Source of the DNA: Dietzia natronolimnaea
Lineage (GTDB): Bacteria; Actinomycetota; Actinomycetes; Mycobacteriales; Mycobacteriaceae
Assembly (NCBI RefSeq): GCF_002289575.1
Contig: NZ_NTGA01000019.1
Span: 62,001 to 126,000, forward strand
Length of the DNA stretch: 64,000 nucleotides
Direction: 5' to 3'
Part shown: in pieces, positions 1 through 8,799 of the stretch
How positions within the stretch are numbered: position 1 is the first letter of the stretch
Layout of the letters: every line of letters begins with the position of its first letter
Notes under the pieces: generated by a model
Told to the model about the DNA's origin: nothing
Seen by the model: the letters and a program-made list of their open reading frames with translations, nothing else
Database searches by the model: none
Made by a program: the position numbers and the translations under genes

Positions 1-233
1 CACGCGAGTGCGCGCCGACCGCCGCGCTCCGCGCACTGTGGGCCCGGCGCCGATCATGTCCGCGAGGGTAACAACACACTGGTGACAACACACCCGGGAG
101 CACCGGTGTTCGCGCCCGCACGAAGGGTGGTGAGCGCATACTTGATCCCGTTCACACACGGGGTCACGACGGGTGGCCCACGCCGGTTCCGTCACGCGCT
201 GGTTCCGTCACGCGCGCCGCCCACGGGAGCACC

Positions 234-2387
234 ATGAGCACCGACCAGATCACCGAGAGCACGGACGACCCCGGCGTACCCGCGGAACCGTCCCCGTTCG
301 CCACCGCGGCCGGTGCCGTCTCGCGTGCCGCCCGCCGCCTCCCGGTCACAGCGATCGTGCTGGCGGCCCTCCTCGTGACCGGGGTGGTGTTCGAGACCCT
401 GTGGCGCGCCGCCCCCGTCGCCCCGTGGTTCGAAGGCGTGGCGTACGGCGTCCCTGCGCTCGAGGGCGGTCGGTGGTGGACGGTGTTCGTCGGCCCGTGG
501 TTCGGGATGACCCCGCTCCAGCACGCGTCGCTTCTCGTGCTGGTGGCGGCGGGATTCGGTGTCGGCGAGTGGCGGTTGGGGTCCGCACGGACAGCGCTGG
601 TCGCGATCGGCGGCCAGCTGATCGGGGTCCTCGGGGCGGTCGCCGTGCTCGTCCCCGGGAACGCGGTGGGCTGGGAGTGGGCCGCCGAGTTGTCCGTGGT
701 GCTCGACGTGGGGTGCTCGACCGCGGTGATCGCCGTTCTGGCCGCCACCACCGCCACGCTGGTGTCCCCGTGGCGGCTGCGGGCGCGGGCGCTGCTCTAC
801 GGCTACGTGATCGTGTCGTTCCTGTTCCTCGGCCGTCTGGCAGACCTCACGCACCTCATCGCGTTCGCGGTGTTCCTGTTCGTGGGCGAGCGGTTCTTCT
901 CACTCACCGAGCGGGGCCTGAGGCCCCGGACACGGCGGGAGACGAGGTTGGTCGTCTCGGCCGGGATGTGGTTCATCGCCGCGGTGCATGTGGTGGTGTA
1001 CTTCGTCCCCGCGGACGGCCCCCTGGGCCCGACCGAGGCCGACGACGTGAGCCTGGCCGGAATGCTCGTGTCGGTCCTGGTCGCCGCGGTGACCGCCGAA
1101 CTGCTCCGCCGCGGCTTCCGGGCGGCGTGGATGGTCGCCCTCGCCTACGCCGTGCTCACCGCGGTGGCCACGCTCGTCGTCACGGTGTTAGTGGTGGCGG
1201 CGGATTTCGAGAGCCTCGGCGCCGTCACGGCGGGCACCGGTCTGTTGTGGGCGGGCGAGGCCGTGCTGCTCGTGACCGGCCGGGGGGCGTTCGGGGTCCG
1301 GATCCGGCGCCGGGTCACCGGGTCCTCGGTCCATTCGGAGGACGTGGTGGACCGCGTCCGCGCGCTGATCCGTCAGCACGGGGGCAGCACCATGTCGTGG
1401 ATGATCACGTGGCAGCCGATGAACTACTTCTTCGGCGCCGGAGGAGTCGTGGGGTACCGCCTCCACGTCGGGACGGCGATCGCGTTGGCGGATCCTGTCG
1501 CCGCGCCCGAGGATCGCCGCGGGCTGCTCACCGAGTTCGTGGAGTTCGCCGAGTCGCAGGCCGCGGTGCCGTGCCTGTTCTCGGTGTCGGCCGAGACCGC
1601 CGAGACCATGCGGGACCGCGGGTGGCGGGCGCTCCAGATCGCCGAGGACACCATCATGGACCTGCCTGACCTGGCGTTCGGTGGCAAGAAGTGGCAGAAG
1701 ATCCGCAGCGCCATGAACAAGGCGCAGAAGAACGGGACGAGTTTCGTCTCCGGGCTCCTTCGGGAGCAGCCGTCCGCGATCCTGGGGCAGGTGCGCGAGA
1801 TCTCCGAGCAGTGGGTGGGGGACAAGGAGCTCCCCGAGATGGGCTTCACCCTGGGCACGGTCGAGGAGGCACTCGACGACGACGTGCGCATCGCCCTGGC
1901 GGTGGACACCGACGGGGTCGTTCAGGCGGCGCTGTCGTGGCTTCCCGTCTACCGGGGTGGCACCGAGGGCGGCGTCCGCGGGTGGACCCTGGACGTGATG
2001 CGTAAGCGCAACGGCCCCGGCGCGAACAACATGATCGAGTTCCTCATCGCCCGCTCCGCGCTGGAGTTCAAGGACGAAGGGGCTGATTTCGTCTCGTTGT
2101 CCGGGGCTCCGTTGGCGCGCAGTGGCGACGACGACGAGGTGGCCACCCTCGACCGCGGTCTGGACCTGCTCGGCCAGGCCCTCGAGCCCTACTACGGGTT
2201 CCGCTCACTCCACCAGTTCAAGGCCAAGTTCAACCCTCGGATCGAGCCCGTGTTCCTGTGCTTCCGCGACGAGGCCGATCTGCCGCGAATCGGCGTGGCG
2301 ATCGGCCGGGCGTACCTGCCGGGGGCGACGACCCGCCAGCTCGCCGCGCTGGCCCGATCCGGGAAGTCCGAGACCATCGACGCCTGA
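234..2387 (+). CDS. MprF-like membrane protein with C-terminal DUF2156 domain
   Basis: This 717-residue protein resembles bifunctional lysylphosphatidylglycerol synthase/flippase enzymes. These move an aminoacyl group from tRNA onto phosphatidylglycerol and so lower the negative charge of the membrane. Several hydrophobic segments lie between about residues 40 and 355. They are followed by a soluble C-terminal half (about 370-700) typical of DUF2156, with a basic stretch GGKKWQKIRSAMNKA near 483-497 and a closing FKAKFNPR motif near 665. The start is ATG 234, with GGGAG at 226-230 as ribosome binding site. It stands alone; nothing adjacent belongs to lipid metabolism. The family is fairly certain. 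The amino acid transferred, and whether it is a flippase, synthase or both, cannot be read from the sequence. Confidence 0.82.
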   Translation: MSTDQITESTDDPGVPAEPSPFATAAGAVSRAARRLPVTAIVLAALLVTGVVFETLWRAAPVAPWFEGVAYGVPALEGGRWWTVFVGPWFGMTPLQHASLLVLVAAGFGVGEWRLGSARTALVAIGGQLIGVLGAVAVLVPGNAVGWEWAAELSVVLDVGCSTAVIAVLAATTATLVSPWRLRARALLYGYVIVSFLFLGRLADLTHLIAFAVFLFVGERFFSLTERGLRPRTRRETRLVVSAGMWFIAAVHVVVYFVPADGPLGPTEADDVSLAGMLVSVLVAAVTAELLRRGFRAAWMVALAYAVLTAVATLVVTVLVVAADFESLGAVTAGTGLLWAGEAVLLVTGRGAFGVRIRRRVTGSSVHSEDVVDRVRALIRQHGGSTMSWMITWQPMNYFFGAGGVVGYRLHVGTAIALADPVAAPEDRRGLLTEFVEFAESQAAVPCLFSVSAETAETMRDRGWRALQIAEDTIMDLPDLAFGGKKWQKIRSAMNKAQKNGTSFVSGLLREQPSAILGQVREISEQWVGDKELPEMGFTLGTVEEALDDDVRIALAVDTDGVVQAALSWLPVYRGGTEGGVRGWTLDVMRKRNGPGANNMIEFLIARSALEFKDEGADFVSLSGAPLARSGDDDEVATLDRGLDLLGQALEPYYGFRSLHQFKAKFNPRIEPVFLCFRDEADLPRIGVAIGRAYLPGATTRQLAALARSGKSETIDA

Positions 2388-2425
2388 GGCGCCCGCCCCT
2401 CGATCACGCCCGCCCCTCGATCACA

Positions 2426-2517
2426 GGCATCCGCTCCCGCGCCTGCACGCCCCACCCCCAGCCGCCCTTTCGAGGGCATCCGCTCCCGCGCCTGCACGCC
2501 CCACTCCCAGCCGCCCT
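2426..2517. repeat. Two direct copies of a 43-bp repeat
   Basis: The segments 2426-2468 and 2475-2517 begin GGCATCCGCTCCCGCGCCTG and differ at one position. They are preceded by two shorter copies of CGCCCCTCGATCAC at about 2396-2424. The array lies in the 246-bp gap between the MprF-like gene and ptsI and contains no convincing ORF. It looks like a local tandem duplication; whether the unit recurs elsewhere in the genome cannot be seen here. Confidence 0.8.
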
Positions 2518-2521
2518 CCGG

Positions 2522-2563
2522 GATGAACTCTCGCCTGCGCCACGGCTCGCGCGAGAGTTCATC
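2522..2563. terminator. 13-bp perfect inverted repeat, probable bidirectional terminator
   Basis: GATGAACTCTCGC (2522-2534) and GCGAGAGTTCATC (2551-2563) are exact reverse complements separated by 16 nt. The site sits between the ends of the convergent MprF-like gene and ptsI, where a bidirectional terminator is expected. There is no T-tract, as is common in high-GC actinobacteria. It could instead be a dispersed intergenic palindrome. Confidence 0.6.
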
Positions 2564-2633
2564 GCCGCGGGCGGCTGAGGGTGGCGGGGCGGCTGGGTGT
2601 GGGCGGGGGCGCGGCTGCTCCTGCGGTTGCGGC

Positions 2634-4352
2634 TCAGGCGCCGGCCGCCATGACGGCGGCCCGGGCCTCCCGCGCGGTGTCGCAGTCCAGTGCCAGCGCC
2701 GCCAACTCGCGGCACCGCGCGAGCGTCACCTCGCCCAGTGCGGCGCCGACGAACGGCAGCGCCGCGGTGGCCACCGAGAGCGAGCTGACGCCCAATCCCA
2801 ACAGCACGCAGGCGAGCTGCGGATCCGCCGCCGCCTCGCCACACACGCCGACCGGGACGCTCCGCCCGCCCGGGACGGTGGCGGCGGCCCGGGCGACCGA
2901 CCGGATGAGCCGGAGCACGGCGGGCTGCCACGGGTCGGTGAGCGCGGCCAGGCCGGAGGACATCCGGTCCGCGGCCATCACGTACTGGGTGAGATCGTTG
3001 GTCCCGATCGACAGGAAGTCCACGTAGGGCAGGAAGCGGTCCACCGCCACGGCAACGGCCGGGACCTCCACCATGATCCCGGGAGTCAGTCCACGCGTCC
3101 GGCAGCGGTCGGCGAAGTCGCGGGCCTCGTCGACCGTGGAGATCATGGGCGCCATCACCCACGGGGAGGAGTGGGCGCCGCCGGTCCGCCTGCCGGCCTC
3201 GGCCAGGGCGTCGAGCTGGCGGTCGAGCAGTCCCCGGTCGATCAGGTCGACCCTGATGCCGCGCACTCCGAGAGCGGGGTTGTCCTCCTCGGTCATCCCG
3301 GCGAACGCGAGCGGCTTGTCCGACCCGGCGTCCAGCGTGCGGGTGACCACCTTCGCGTTGGGAAAGGCCCCGAGGACGCGGGCGTACATCTCGGCCTGCT
3401 CGTCGACCGAGGGCTCGGTGGGGCGGTCGAGGAAGGCCAGTTCGGTGCGGAACAGTCCGATCCCCCCGGCCGGCCCCGCCGCCGCGGCCTCGGCGCCGGT
3501 GGCGTCCTGCACGTTGGCGTACAGGCTCACCTCGTGACCGTCGGCCAGGACGGCGGGGCCGGTCCATCCGGCCGCCACGTCCCGGAACCGCCGGTCCGCC
3601 GCGGCGGCGTCCTGCGCCGCGGCCTCGTCGGGGTCGACGGTCACCGTCCCGGCGCCACCGTCGACGAGGACCCGGGACCCGTCGGCCACCTCCGTGAGAC
3701 CGGCCGCCGCGACCACGCAGGGGATGCCGAGCTGGCGCGCGATGATCGCGGTGTGGGAGGTGGGGCCCCCGTGTTCGATCACGATCCCCAGGACCATGGC
3801 CGGGTCGAGGCCGGCGGTGTCGGCGGGGGCGAGGTCGTCCGCCAACAGGACACCCGGCTCGTCGAACTCGGGGATCCCCGGTTCGGGCAACCCGCGGAGC
3901 TCGGCCACCACGCGGGCACAGATGTCGCGCAGATCGGTGACGCGCTCGGCCTGACGGCCGCCGACCTTGGTGAACATGGCGACGAACGTCTCCGTGGCAG
4001 CCATCGTGGCCGCCTCGACGCCCAGGCCCTTCTTCAGTTCCTTGACCACGGCTTTGGCCCACCCGCGGTCCCGCGCGAGCACGGCGTTCGCGGCCAGCAC
4101 CTCGGCGCTGACCCCGGTGGCCAGCGCGGCGCGCTGGTCCAGCCGCCCCGCCACCGTGGTGGCGGCGGTGACGAAGCGCTCCCGGTCCGCCTCGAGCTGC
4201 TCCTCCCCCGGAGGACCCCCGGGAGCGGCGCCGTCGGGCTCCACCGCGGCGGCCTGCTCGGCTCGCCCCACCCACCGAGCGACCCCGTAGGCGAGGCCGG
4301 CCACCACGCCGGTTCCTCGGATGGTCGGCCCGGTCTGCGTGTCCAGCGACAT
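2634..4352 (-). CDS. ptsI: PTS enzyme I (phosphoenolpyruvate-protein phosphotransferase)
   Basis: Enzyme I takes phosphate from PEP and passes it to HPr, starting the sugar phosphotransfer chain in the cytoplasm. The 572-residue length is normal for the family. The phosphohistidine motif GGPTSHTAII places the active-site His at residue 200. The PEP-binding barrel follows, with DFLSIGTNDLTQY and GVCGEAA motifs in the C-terminal half. The start is supported by AAGGAG 7 nt upstream on the minus strand. The gene is divergent from fruR-fruK-fruA-ptsH, so the general PTS proteins and the fructose permease form one locus. It probably shares the intergenic control region with fruR. Confidence 0.96.
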   Translation of the reverse strand: MSLDTQTGPTIRGTGVVAGLAYGVARWVGRAEQAAAVEPDGAAPGGPPGEEQLEADRERFVTAATTVAGRLDQRAALATGVSAEVLAANAVLARDRGWAKAVVKELKKGLGVEAATMAATETFVAMFTKVGGRQAERVTDLRDICARVVAELRGLPEPGIPEFDEPGVLLADDLAPADTAGLDPAMVLGIVIEHGGPTSHTAIIARQLGIPCVVAAAGLTEVADGSRVLVDGGAGTVTVDPDEAAAQDAAAADRRFRDVAAGWTGPAVLADGHEVSLYANVQDATGAEAAAAGPAGGIGLFRTELAFLDRPTEPSVDEQAEMYARVLGAFPNAKVVTRTLDAGSDKPLAFAGMTEEDNPALGVRGIRVDLIDRGLLDRQLDALAEAGRRTGGAHSSPWVMAPMISTVDEARDFADRCRTRGLTPGIMVEVPAVAVAVDRFLPYVDFLSIGTNDLTQYVMAADRMSSGLAALTDPWQPAVLRLIRSVARAAATVPGGRSVPVGVCGEAAADPQLACVLLGLGVSSLSVATAALPFVGAALGEVTLARCRELAALALDCDTAREARAAVMAAGA

Positions 4353-4425
4353 GGGTGCTCCTTAACGGATCGGGCTCGTCGCCCGGTGGTGCTGTGTGGA
4401 TTGTGACGAGAATAACTAATTTGGC

Positions 4426-4453
4426 TTGACTTTCCAACCGTATCGGGCAGAAT
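4426..4453 (+). promoter_or_regulatory. Sigma-70-type promoter of the fru operon
   Basis: TTGACT (4426-4431) and CAGAAT (4448-4453) are separated by 16 bp and lie 40 nt before the fruR start, in an AT-rich patch of the divergent ptsI/fruR region. Nearby TTCCAAC and ATCCAAC repeats could be regulator contacts, but I cannot assign a FruR operator with confidence. Confidence 0.55.
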
Positions 4454-4492
4454 CCAACATATTCGGTCATCAGAAGAAAGGTCGGGCCCCCG

Positions 4493-5272
4493 ATGTACGG
4501 CAGCGAACGGCGACGACACATCGCGGAGGTACTGCAGGCGTCCGGCCGTGTCACCGTGGCCGACCTCGCCTCCGGCCTGGACGTCAGCGCCGAGACCATC
4601 CGTCGGGACCTGTCCCTGCTCGAGACCGAGGGGCTGCTCGAGCGCACCCATGGTGGCGCCGTCCCCGCCGTGCCGGGAGGGCGGGTCGAGCAGACGCTGG
4701 CCGCCCGCCGCACCGAGAACGTGACCGCCAAGTCCGCGATCGCCCGCGCCGCTCTCGCGCTGCTGCCGGCCCCGGGCGGCAGCGTGCTGCTGGACGCCGG
4801 GTCCACGACCGCCTGCCTGGCCGAATCCCTGGCGGAGCCGCTCGCCGAGGGCCACGGACTGTCGCTCATCACCAACTCGGTGCCCGTCGCGGACGCGCTC
4901 CACCGCTCCGGCGCCGCCCCGCTCCACCTGCTCGGCGGCGCCGTCCGCGGCCTCACCGGGGCGTGCGTGGGCGCGACGGTCCTGCGGGCCCTGGACGCCA
5001 TCCGGGTGGACATCGCCTTCCTCGGCACCAACGGGCTCACCGTCGAGCGGGGGCTCACCACGCAGGATCCCGACGAGGCGGCCGTCAAGAGCGCCATGTG
5101 CGACGCGGCCCGCCGGGTGGCGGTGCTCGCGGACTCGAGCAAGTTCGGCCACGAGTTCCTCATCTCCTTCGCCGACCTGGACCGGATCGACGTCCTGGTG
5201 ACGGACTCCCCGCCCACCGGCGCGCTGGCCGGCGCCCTCCACGACCGCGGGATCGAGGTTCTCCTGCCATGA
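4493..5272 (+). CDS. fruR: DeoR-family transcriptional regulator of the fructose operon
   Basis: A 259-residue DeoR-type repressor. The N-terminal helix-turn-helix spans about residues 20-56, including SAETIRRDLSLLE and the following HGGA turn. The C-terminal DeoRC sensor domain of this family binds phosphorylated sugars, here probably fructose 1-phosphate. The start is ATG 4493, with AGAAGAAAGG at 4472-4481. Its stop codon overlaps the fruK start (ATGA at 5269-5272), so the two are translationally coupled. Position as first gene of the fru operon, divergent from ptsI, makes it the likely local regulator of both. The ligand is inferred from context. Confidence 0.92.
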   Translation: MYGSERRRHIAEVLQASGRVTVADLASGLDVSAETIRRDLSLLETEGLLERTHGGAVPAVPGGRVEQTLAARRTENVTAKSAIARAALALLPAPGGSVLLDAGSTTACLAESLAEPLAEGHGLSLITNSVPVADALHRSGAAPLHLLGGAVRGLTGACVGATVLRALDAIRVDIAFLGTNGLTVERGLTTQDPDEAAVKSAMCDAARRVAVLADSSKFGHEFLISFADLDRIDVLVTDSPPTGALAGALHDRGIEVLLP

Positions 5273-6249
5273 TCGTCACCCTCACCATGAACCCGTCGGT
5301 GGACCGCTCGGCGGTACTCGCCACCGCGCTGACCCTCGGCGCGGTCAACCGCATCGCCGACTCCCACGACTCCCCCGGAGGTAAGGGGATCAACGTGGCC
5401 CGGGTGTTGGCCGCGGGCGGGACCGAGGCCACAGCGGTCTTCCCCGCTCCTGCCCACGACCCGTTCGTCGCCATGTGCTCTGCGGCGGGCGTGCCCGCGG
5501 CCGTGGTACCCGCCGAAGGCCCGGTCCGGGTGAACCTCACCCTCGCCGACCCGGACGGGACCACCACCAAGATCAACGCACCGGGCCCCGTCGCCACCCC
5601 GGAGATGCTCGACCGGGTCCGGTCGGACGTGGCCGCGCTCGCAGCGAAGGCCACCTGGGTGGTTCTGAGCGGATCACTGCCGGGCGGCGTGTCCGCGGGT
5701 TTCTACGCCGACCTGGTCGCCGAACTACGCGGAACGGGGGCACGCCTCGCCGTCGACACCTCCGACGCGCCGCTCGCCGCCCTCGCCGCCCGGTTCCCCT
5801 CCGCCGCCCCTGACCTCGTCAAACCCAACGGCGAGGAGTTGGGCCAGCTCGCCGGGGTCGACGGCGTGGAACTGGAACGCCGCGCCGCGGACGGGGACCT
5901 GGCACCGGTCGTGGAGACCGCCCGGACGCTGCGTGCCTCGGGAGTGGGGACCGTGTTGGTCACCCTGGGCGGTGCGGGAGCGGTCCTGGTCGGCGGCGGC
6001 GATGACGACGACGCCGACGGCGAGGCGTGGTTCGCGACCACCCCGCCCGTCCGCGTCCGATCCACGGTCGGGGCCGGCGACTCCGCGCTCGCCGGATACC
6101 TCCTGGCCGACGCCCGCGGGCTCCCTCCGGCGGAGCGGCTCGCATGGGCCGTGTCCCACGGCAGCGTGGCCGCCTCCCTCGCCGGCACCGGCCTCCCCCT
6201 CGGATTGGACCCGGACACGTTCCGGGCGACCGTCCGCCGACTCGACTGA
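5269..6249 (+). CDS. fruK: 1-phosphofructokinase (PfkB family)
   Basis: Phosphorylates the fructose 1-phosphate made by the PTS permease to fructose 1,6-bisphosphate. The 326-residue protein opens with MIVTLTMNPSVDRS, typical of the 1-phosphofructokinase/tagatose kinase group. It has the glycine-rich GGKGINVARVLAAGG near residues 37-51 and the PfkB signature with catalytic Asp, STVGAGDSALAG, near 265-276. The ATG at 5269 overlaps the fruR stop. A longer in-frame ORF exists upstream, but the coupled ATG and the family N-terminus fix this start. An acidic insert GGGDDDDADGE near 243-253 is unusual but lies in a loop region. Confidence 0.95.
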   Translation: MIVTLTMNPSVDRSAVLATALTLGAVNRIADSHDSPGGKGINVARVLAAGGTEATAVFPAPAHDPFVAMCSAAGVPAAVVPAEGPVRVNLTLADPDGTTTKINAPGPVATPEMLDRVRSDVAALAAKATWVVLSGSLPGGVSAGFYADLVAELRGTGARLAVDTSDAPLAALAARFPSAAPDLVKPNGEELGQLAGVDGVELERRAADGDLAPVVETARTLRASGVGTVLVTLGGAGAVLVGGGDDDDADGEAWFATTPPVRVRSTVGAGDSALAGYLLADARGLPPAERLAWAVSHGSVAASLAGTGLPLGLDPDTFRATVRRLD

Positions 6250-6330
6250 CCCGACCGCACCTTCGACCCATCGACGAACCCATCGACGAACCCCGAGCAG
6301 AAGACCCATGAGAAAACACGGAGGAAGGCC

Positions 6331-8472
6331 ATGAGCCACCCGATCATCGAGACCGCCACGGTGCGGCTCGACGCCGATCTCGGCAGCAGCAAGGACGAGG
6401 TGATCCGGGCGCTGGCCGGGGCGCTCGTCGACGCGGGCCGCGCGAACGACCTCGACGCGCTGGTGTCCGACCTGATGGCCCGCGAGGGCAAGGCGGCCAC
6501 CGGGATGAAGGGCGGGATCGCCATCCCGCACTGCAAGTCCGAGGCCGTGGCCGAGCCCAGCCTGGGCTTCGCCCGCCTCGACCCGCCGGTCGACTTCGGA
6601 GCCAAGGACGGCCCGGCCGACCTGGTGCTGATGATCGGGGCCCCGGCCGGCGGCGGCAAGGAGCACCTGAAGATCCTCGCCACCCTCGCGCGCAACCTGG
6701 TGCGCGCGGAGTTCGTGGACGCGCTCCGCGCGGCGGCCACCCCCGAGGACGCGGTCTCGGTGATCCAGGGGGTGCTCACCCCCGCGGCGGACGCCTCGTC
6801 GTCGTCGCCCTCGGGTTCCACCTCCGCCGCCTCAACCGCGACGACCGCCGCGGCCACGTCCGCCACCGCCACCACCGCCGGGTCCACCACGGCGAGCGGC
6901 ACGGGCGGCGGACAACCCCTCCGCCTGGTCGCGGTGACCGCGTGCCCGACCGGCATCGCCCACACCTACATGGCCGCCGACTCCCTGGACCAGGAGGCTG
7001 CCAGGCGGGGCGTGCAGATTCAGGTGGAGACGCAGGGCTCGGCCGGGTCCACCCCGCTGGACCCCGCCGTGATCGAGGCCGCCGACGCCGTCATCTTCGC
7101 CACCGACGTCGGCGTGCGCGACCGCGGCCGGTTCGCGGGCAAGCCCGTGGTCGAGTACGGCGTCAAGAAGGCGATCGACTCCCCCGCGCGGGTGCTCGAC
7201 GAGGCGTTGGCCGCGGCGGGCGACCCCGACGCCAAACGCGTCCCCGCCTCGTCCGGATCGGGTGGGGACTCGAATTCCGGCGGGTCCGGGTCGGACGAAC
7301 ACTGGGCCCGCGGCCTGCAGCGCGCGGTGATGACCGGTGTGTCATACATGATCCCGTTCGTCGCTGCAGGTGGCCTGTTGCTGGCGCTGGGGTTCCTGTT
7401 CGCCGGATACGACGTGGCGTTCGTCTGGCAGGAGGTGGCCACCGGGTTCACGTTGACCGACCTGCCCGGTCAGGTCTGGTATCTCGACGGTGAGATCGTG
7501 TCCGCCGGGACCGCCGGAGCCGAGATGCTCACCCACGCCGGCCTGAGGTTGTACATCGGCGCCGTACTGTTCGCGATCGGGCAGGCCGCGATGGGCTTCA
7601 TGATCGCGGTCCTGTCCGGGTACATCGCCTACGGGCTGGCCGACCGCCCGGGCATCGCGCCGGGCTTCGTGGGCGGCGCGCTCTCGGCCACCCTCGGCGC
7701 CGGGTTCATCGGTGCGCTCGTCACGGGCATCCTCGCCGGCTACCTGGTGCGGTGGATGACCACCTGGAAGACCCCGCGCTGGCTGTCCGGCCTCATGCCG
7801 GTGGTGCTGATCCCGCTGCTCGGATCGCTCGCGATCGGCCTGCTGATGTTCCTGCTGCTCGGCCGCCCGCTGGCCTCGCTGACCTCCGCCATGGAGTCGT
7901 GGCTGGGCGGGATGAGCGGAACCTCGGTGATCCTGCTCGGCGTCATCCTGGGCCTCATGATGTGCTTCGACCTCGGCGGACCGGTCAACAAGGCCGCGTA
8001 CACCTTAGCCACCGCGGGACTGGTCGCCGACAACCCCGCCTCGCTGCGGATCATGGCGGCCGTGATGGCCGCCGGCATGGTGCCGCCCCTGGCCATGGGC
8101 CTGGCGACGGTCGTCCGCAAGCGCCTGTTCACCGAGGTCGAGCAGGAGAACGGCCGGGCCGCGTTCCTGCTCGGTGCCAGCTTCATCACCGAGGGGGCGA
8201 TCCCGTTCGCCGCCGCCGATCCCATCCGCGTGATCCCGTCGATGATGGCCGGTGGCGCGGTCACCGGAGCGCTGATCATGGCATTCTCGGTGGAGTCCTA
8301 CGCGCCGCACGGCGGTCTGTTCGTGGTGTTCGCCATCAACCCGGTCTGGGGCTACCTGGTGGCCATCCTCGCGGGCATGCTGGTCTCGACCACAGCCGTG
8401 GTCCTGGCCAAGAGCGCCCGCCGTGATCCCGCTCCCGTCGCGGCACCGGCACCCGTCGCCGTCGCCGCCTGA
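6331..8472 (+). CDS. fruA: PTS fructose permease EIIABC
   Basis: A 713-residue fused permease that imports fructose and phosphorylates it at C1. The order is EIIA (about 1-150, phospho-His67 in GIAIPHCKSEAV), an alanine/serine/threonine-rich linker (about 152-192), EIIB (about 196-295, phospho-Cys205 in TACPTGIAHTY), a second glycine/serine linker, then the membrane EIIC domain (about 325-695) with many hydrophobic segments and the FDLGGPVNKAAY motif. Start ATG 6331 follows GGAGGAAGG at 6320-6328. It lies 81 bp after fruK in the same operon. All active-site residues are present. Confidence 0.96.
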   Translation: MSHPIIETATVRLDADLGSSKDEVIRALAGALVDAGRANDLDALVSDLMAREGKAATGMKGGIAIPHCKSEAVAEPSLGFARLDPPVDFGAKDGPADLVLMIGAPAGGGKEHLKILATLARNLVRAEFVDALRAAATPEDAVSVIQGVLTPAADASSSSPSGSTSAASTATTAAATSATATTAGSTTASGTGGGQPLRLVAVTACPTGIAHTYMAADSLDQEAARRGVQIQVETQGSAGSTPLDPAVIEAADAVIFATDVGVRDRGRFAGKPVVEYGVKKAIDSPARVLDEALAAAGDPDAKRVPASSGSGGDSNSGGSGSDEHWARGLQRAVMTGVSYMIPFVAAGGLLLALGFLFAGYDVAFVWQEVATGFTLTDLPGQVWYLDGEIVSAGTAGAEMLTHAGLRLYIGAVLFAIGQAAMGFMIAVLSGYIAYGLADRPGIAPGFVGGALSATLGAGFIGALVTGILAGYLVRWMTTWKTPRWLSGLMPVVLIPLLGSLAIGLLMFLLLGRPLASLTSAMESWLGGMSGTSVILLGVILGLMMCFDLGGPVNKAAYTLATAGLVADNPASLRIMAAVMAAGMVPPLAMGLATVVRKRLFTEVEQENGRAAFLLGASFITEGAIPFAAADPIRVIPSMMAGGAVTGALIMAFSVESYAPHGGLFVVFAINPVWGYLVAILAGMLVSTTAVVLAKSARRDPAPVAAPAPVAVAA

Positions 8473-8490
8473 TCCCCACCCGACCGCACT

Positions 8491-8510
8491 CCGGCGGGTC
8501 GGTCCGCCGG
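8491..8510 (+). other. Stem-loop between fruA and ptsH
   Basis: CCGGCGG (8491-8497) and CCGCCGG (8504-8510) form a 7-bp stem with a 6-nt loop, 18 nt after the fruA stop and 32 nt before ptsH. It may be a partial terminator or an mRNA stability element that sets the HPr level relative to the permease. There is no T-run. Confidence 0.45.
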
Positions 8511-8541
8511 CCCGCCACTCCACCCGTCACGAGGAGACACC

Positions 8542-8799
8542 ATGCCCACCACCACCGTCATCGTGGGATCCGCCGAGGGGCTGCACGCCCGCCCCGCGGG
8601 GATCATCGCCGAGGCCGCCGAGAAGTACGACACGGACATCGAGATCGCGTTCGACGGCGAGGAGGCCGACGCCGCCTCGGCGATGCTCATCATGGCGCTC
8701 GGAGCCGAGAAGGGGGCCGAGGTCACGGTGAGCGGGGACGACTCGGCGGCGGTGGCCGAGATCGCCGCCCTCATCGAGCAGGATCTCGACGCGGGGTGA
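8542..8799 (+). CDS. ptsH: PTS phosphocarrier protein HPr
   Basis: The 85-residue HPr shuttles phosphate from enzyme I to EIIA. The active-site His15 is in GLHARPAG. Ser46 lies at the position of the regulatory serine of Gram-positive HPr, but no HPr kinase is in this window. A GAGGAGA ribosome binding site lies about 8 nt before ATG 8542. The 3' end overlaps the next gene by GTGA. It is the last PTS gene of the operon. Confidence 0.95.
   Translation: MPTTTVIVGSAEGLHARPAGIIAEAAEKYDTDIEIAFDGEEADAASAMLIMALGAEKGAEVTVSGDDSAAVAEIAALIEQDLDAG

Noticed and set aside
2404-5457. Very long open frame (1017 codons) on the minus strand
   Set aside because: It runs antisense or out of frame across ptsI and fruR/fruK, has Arg/Gly/Pro-rich low-complexity translation typical of GC-rich shadow frames, and no family similarity; ptsI in another frame is clear.
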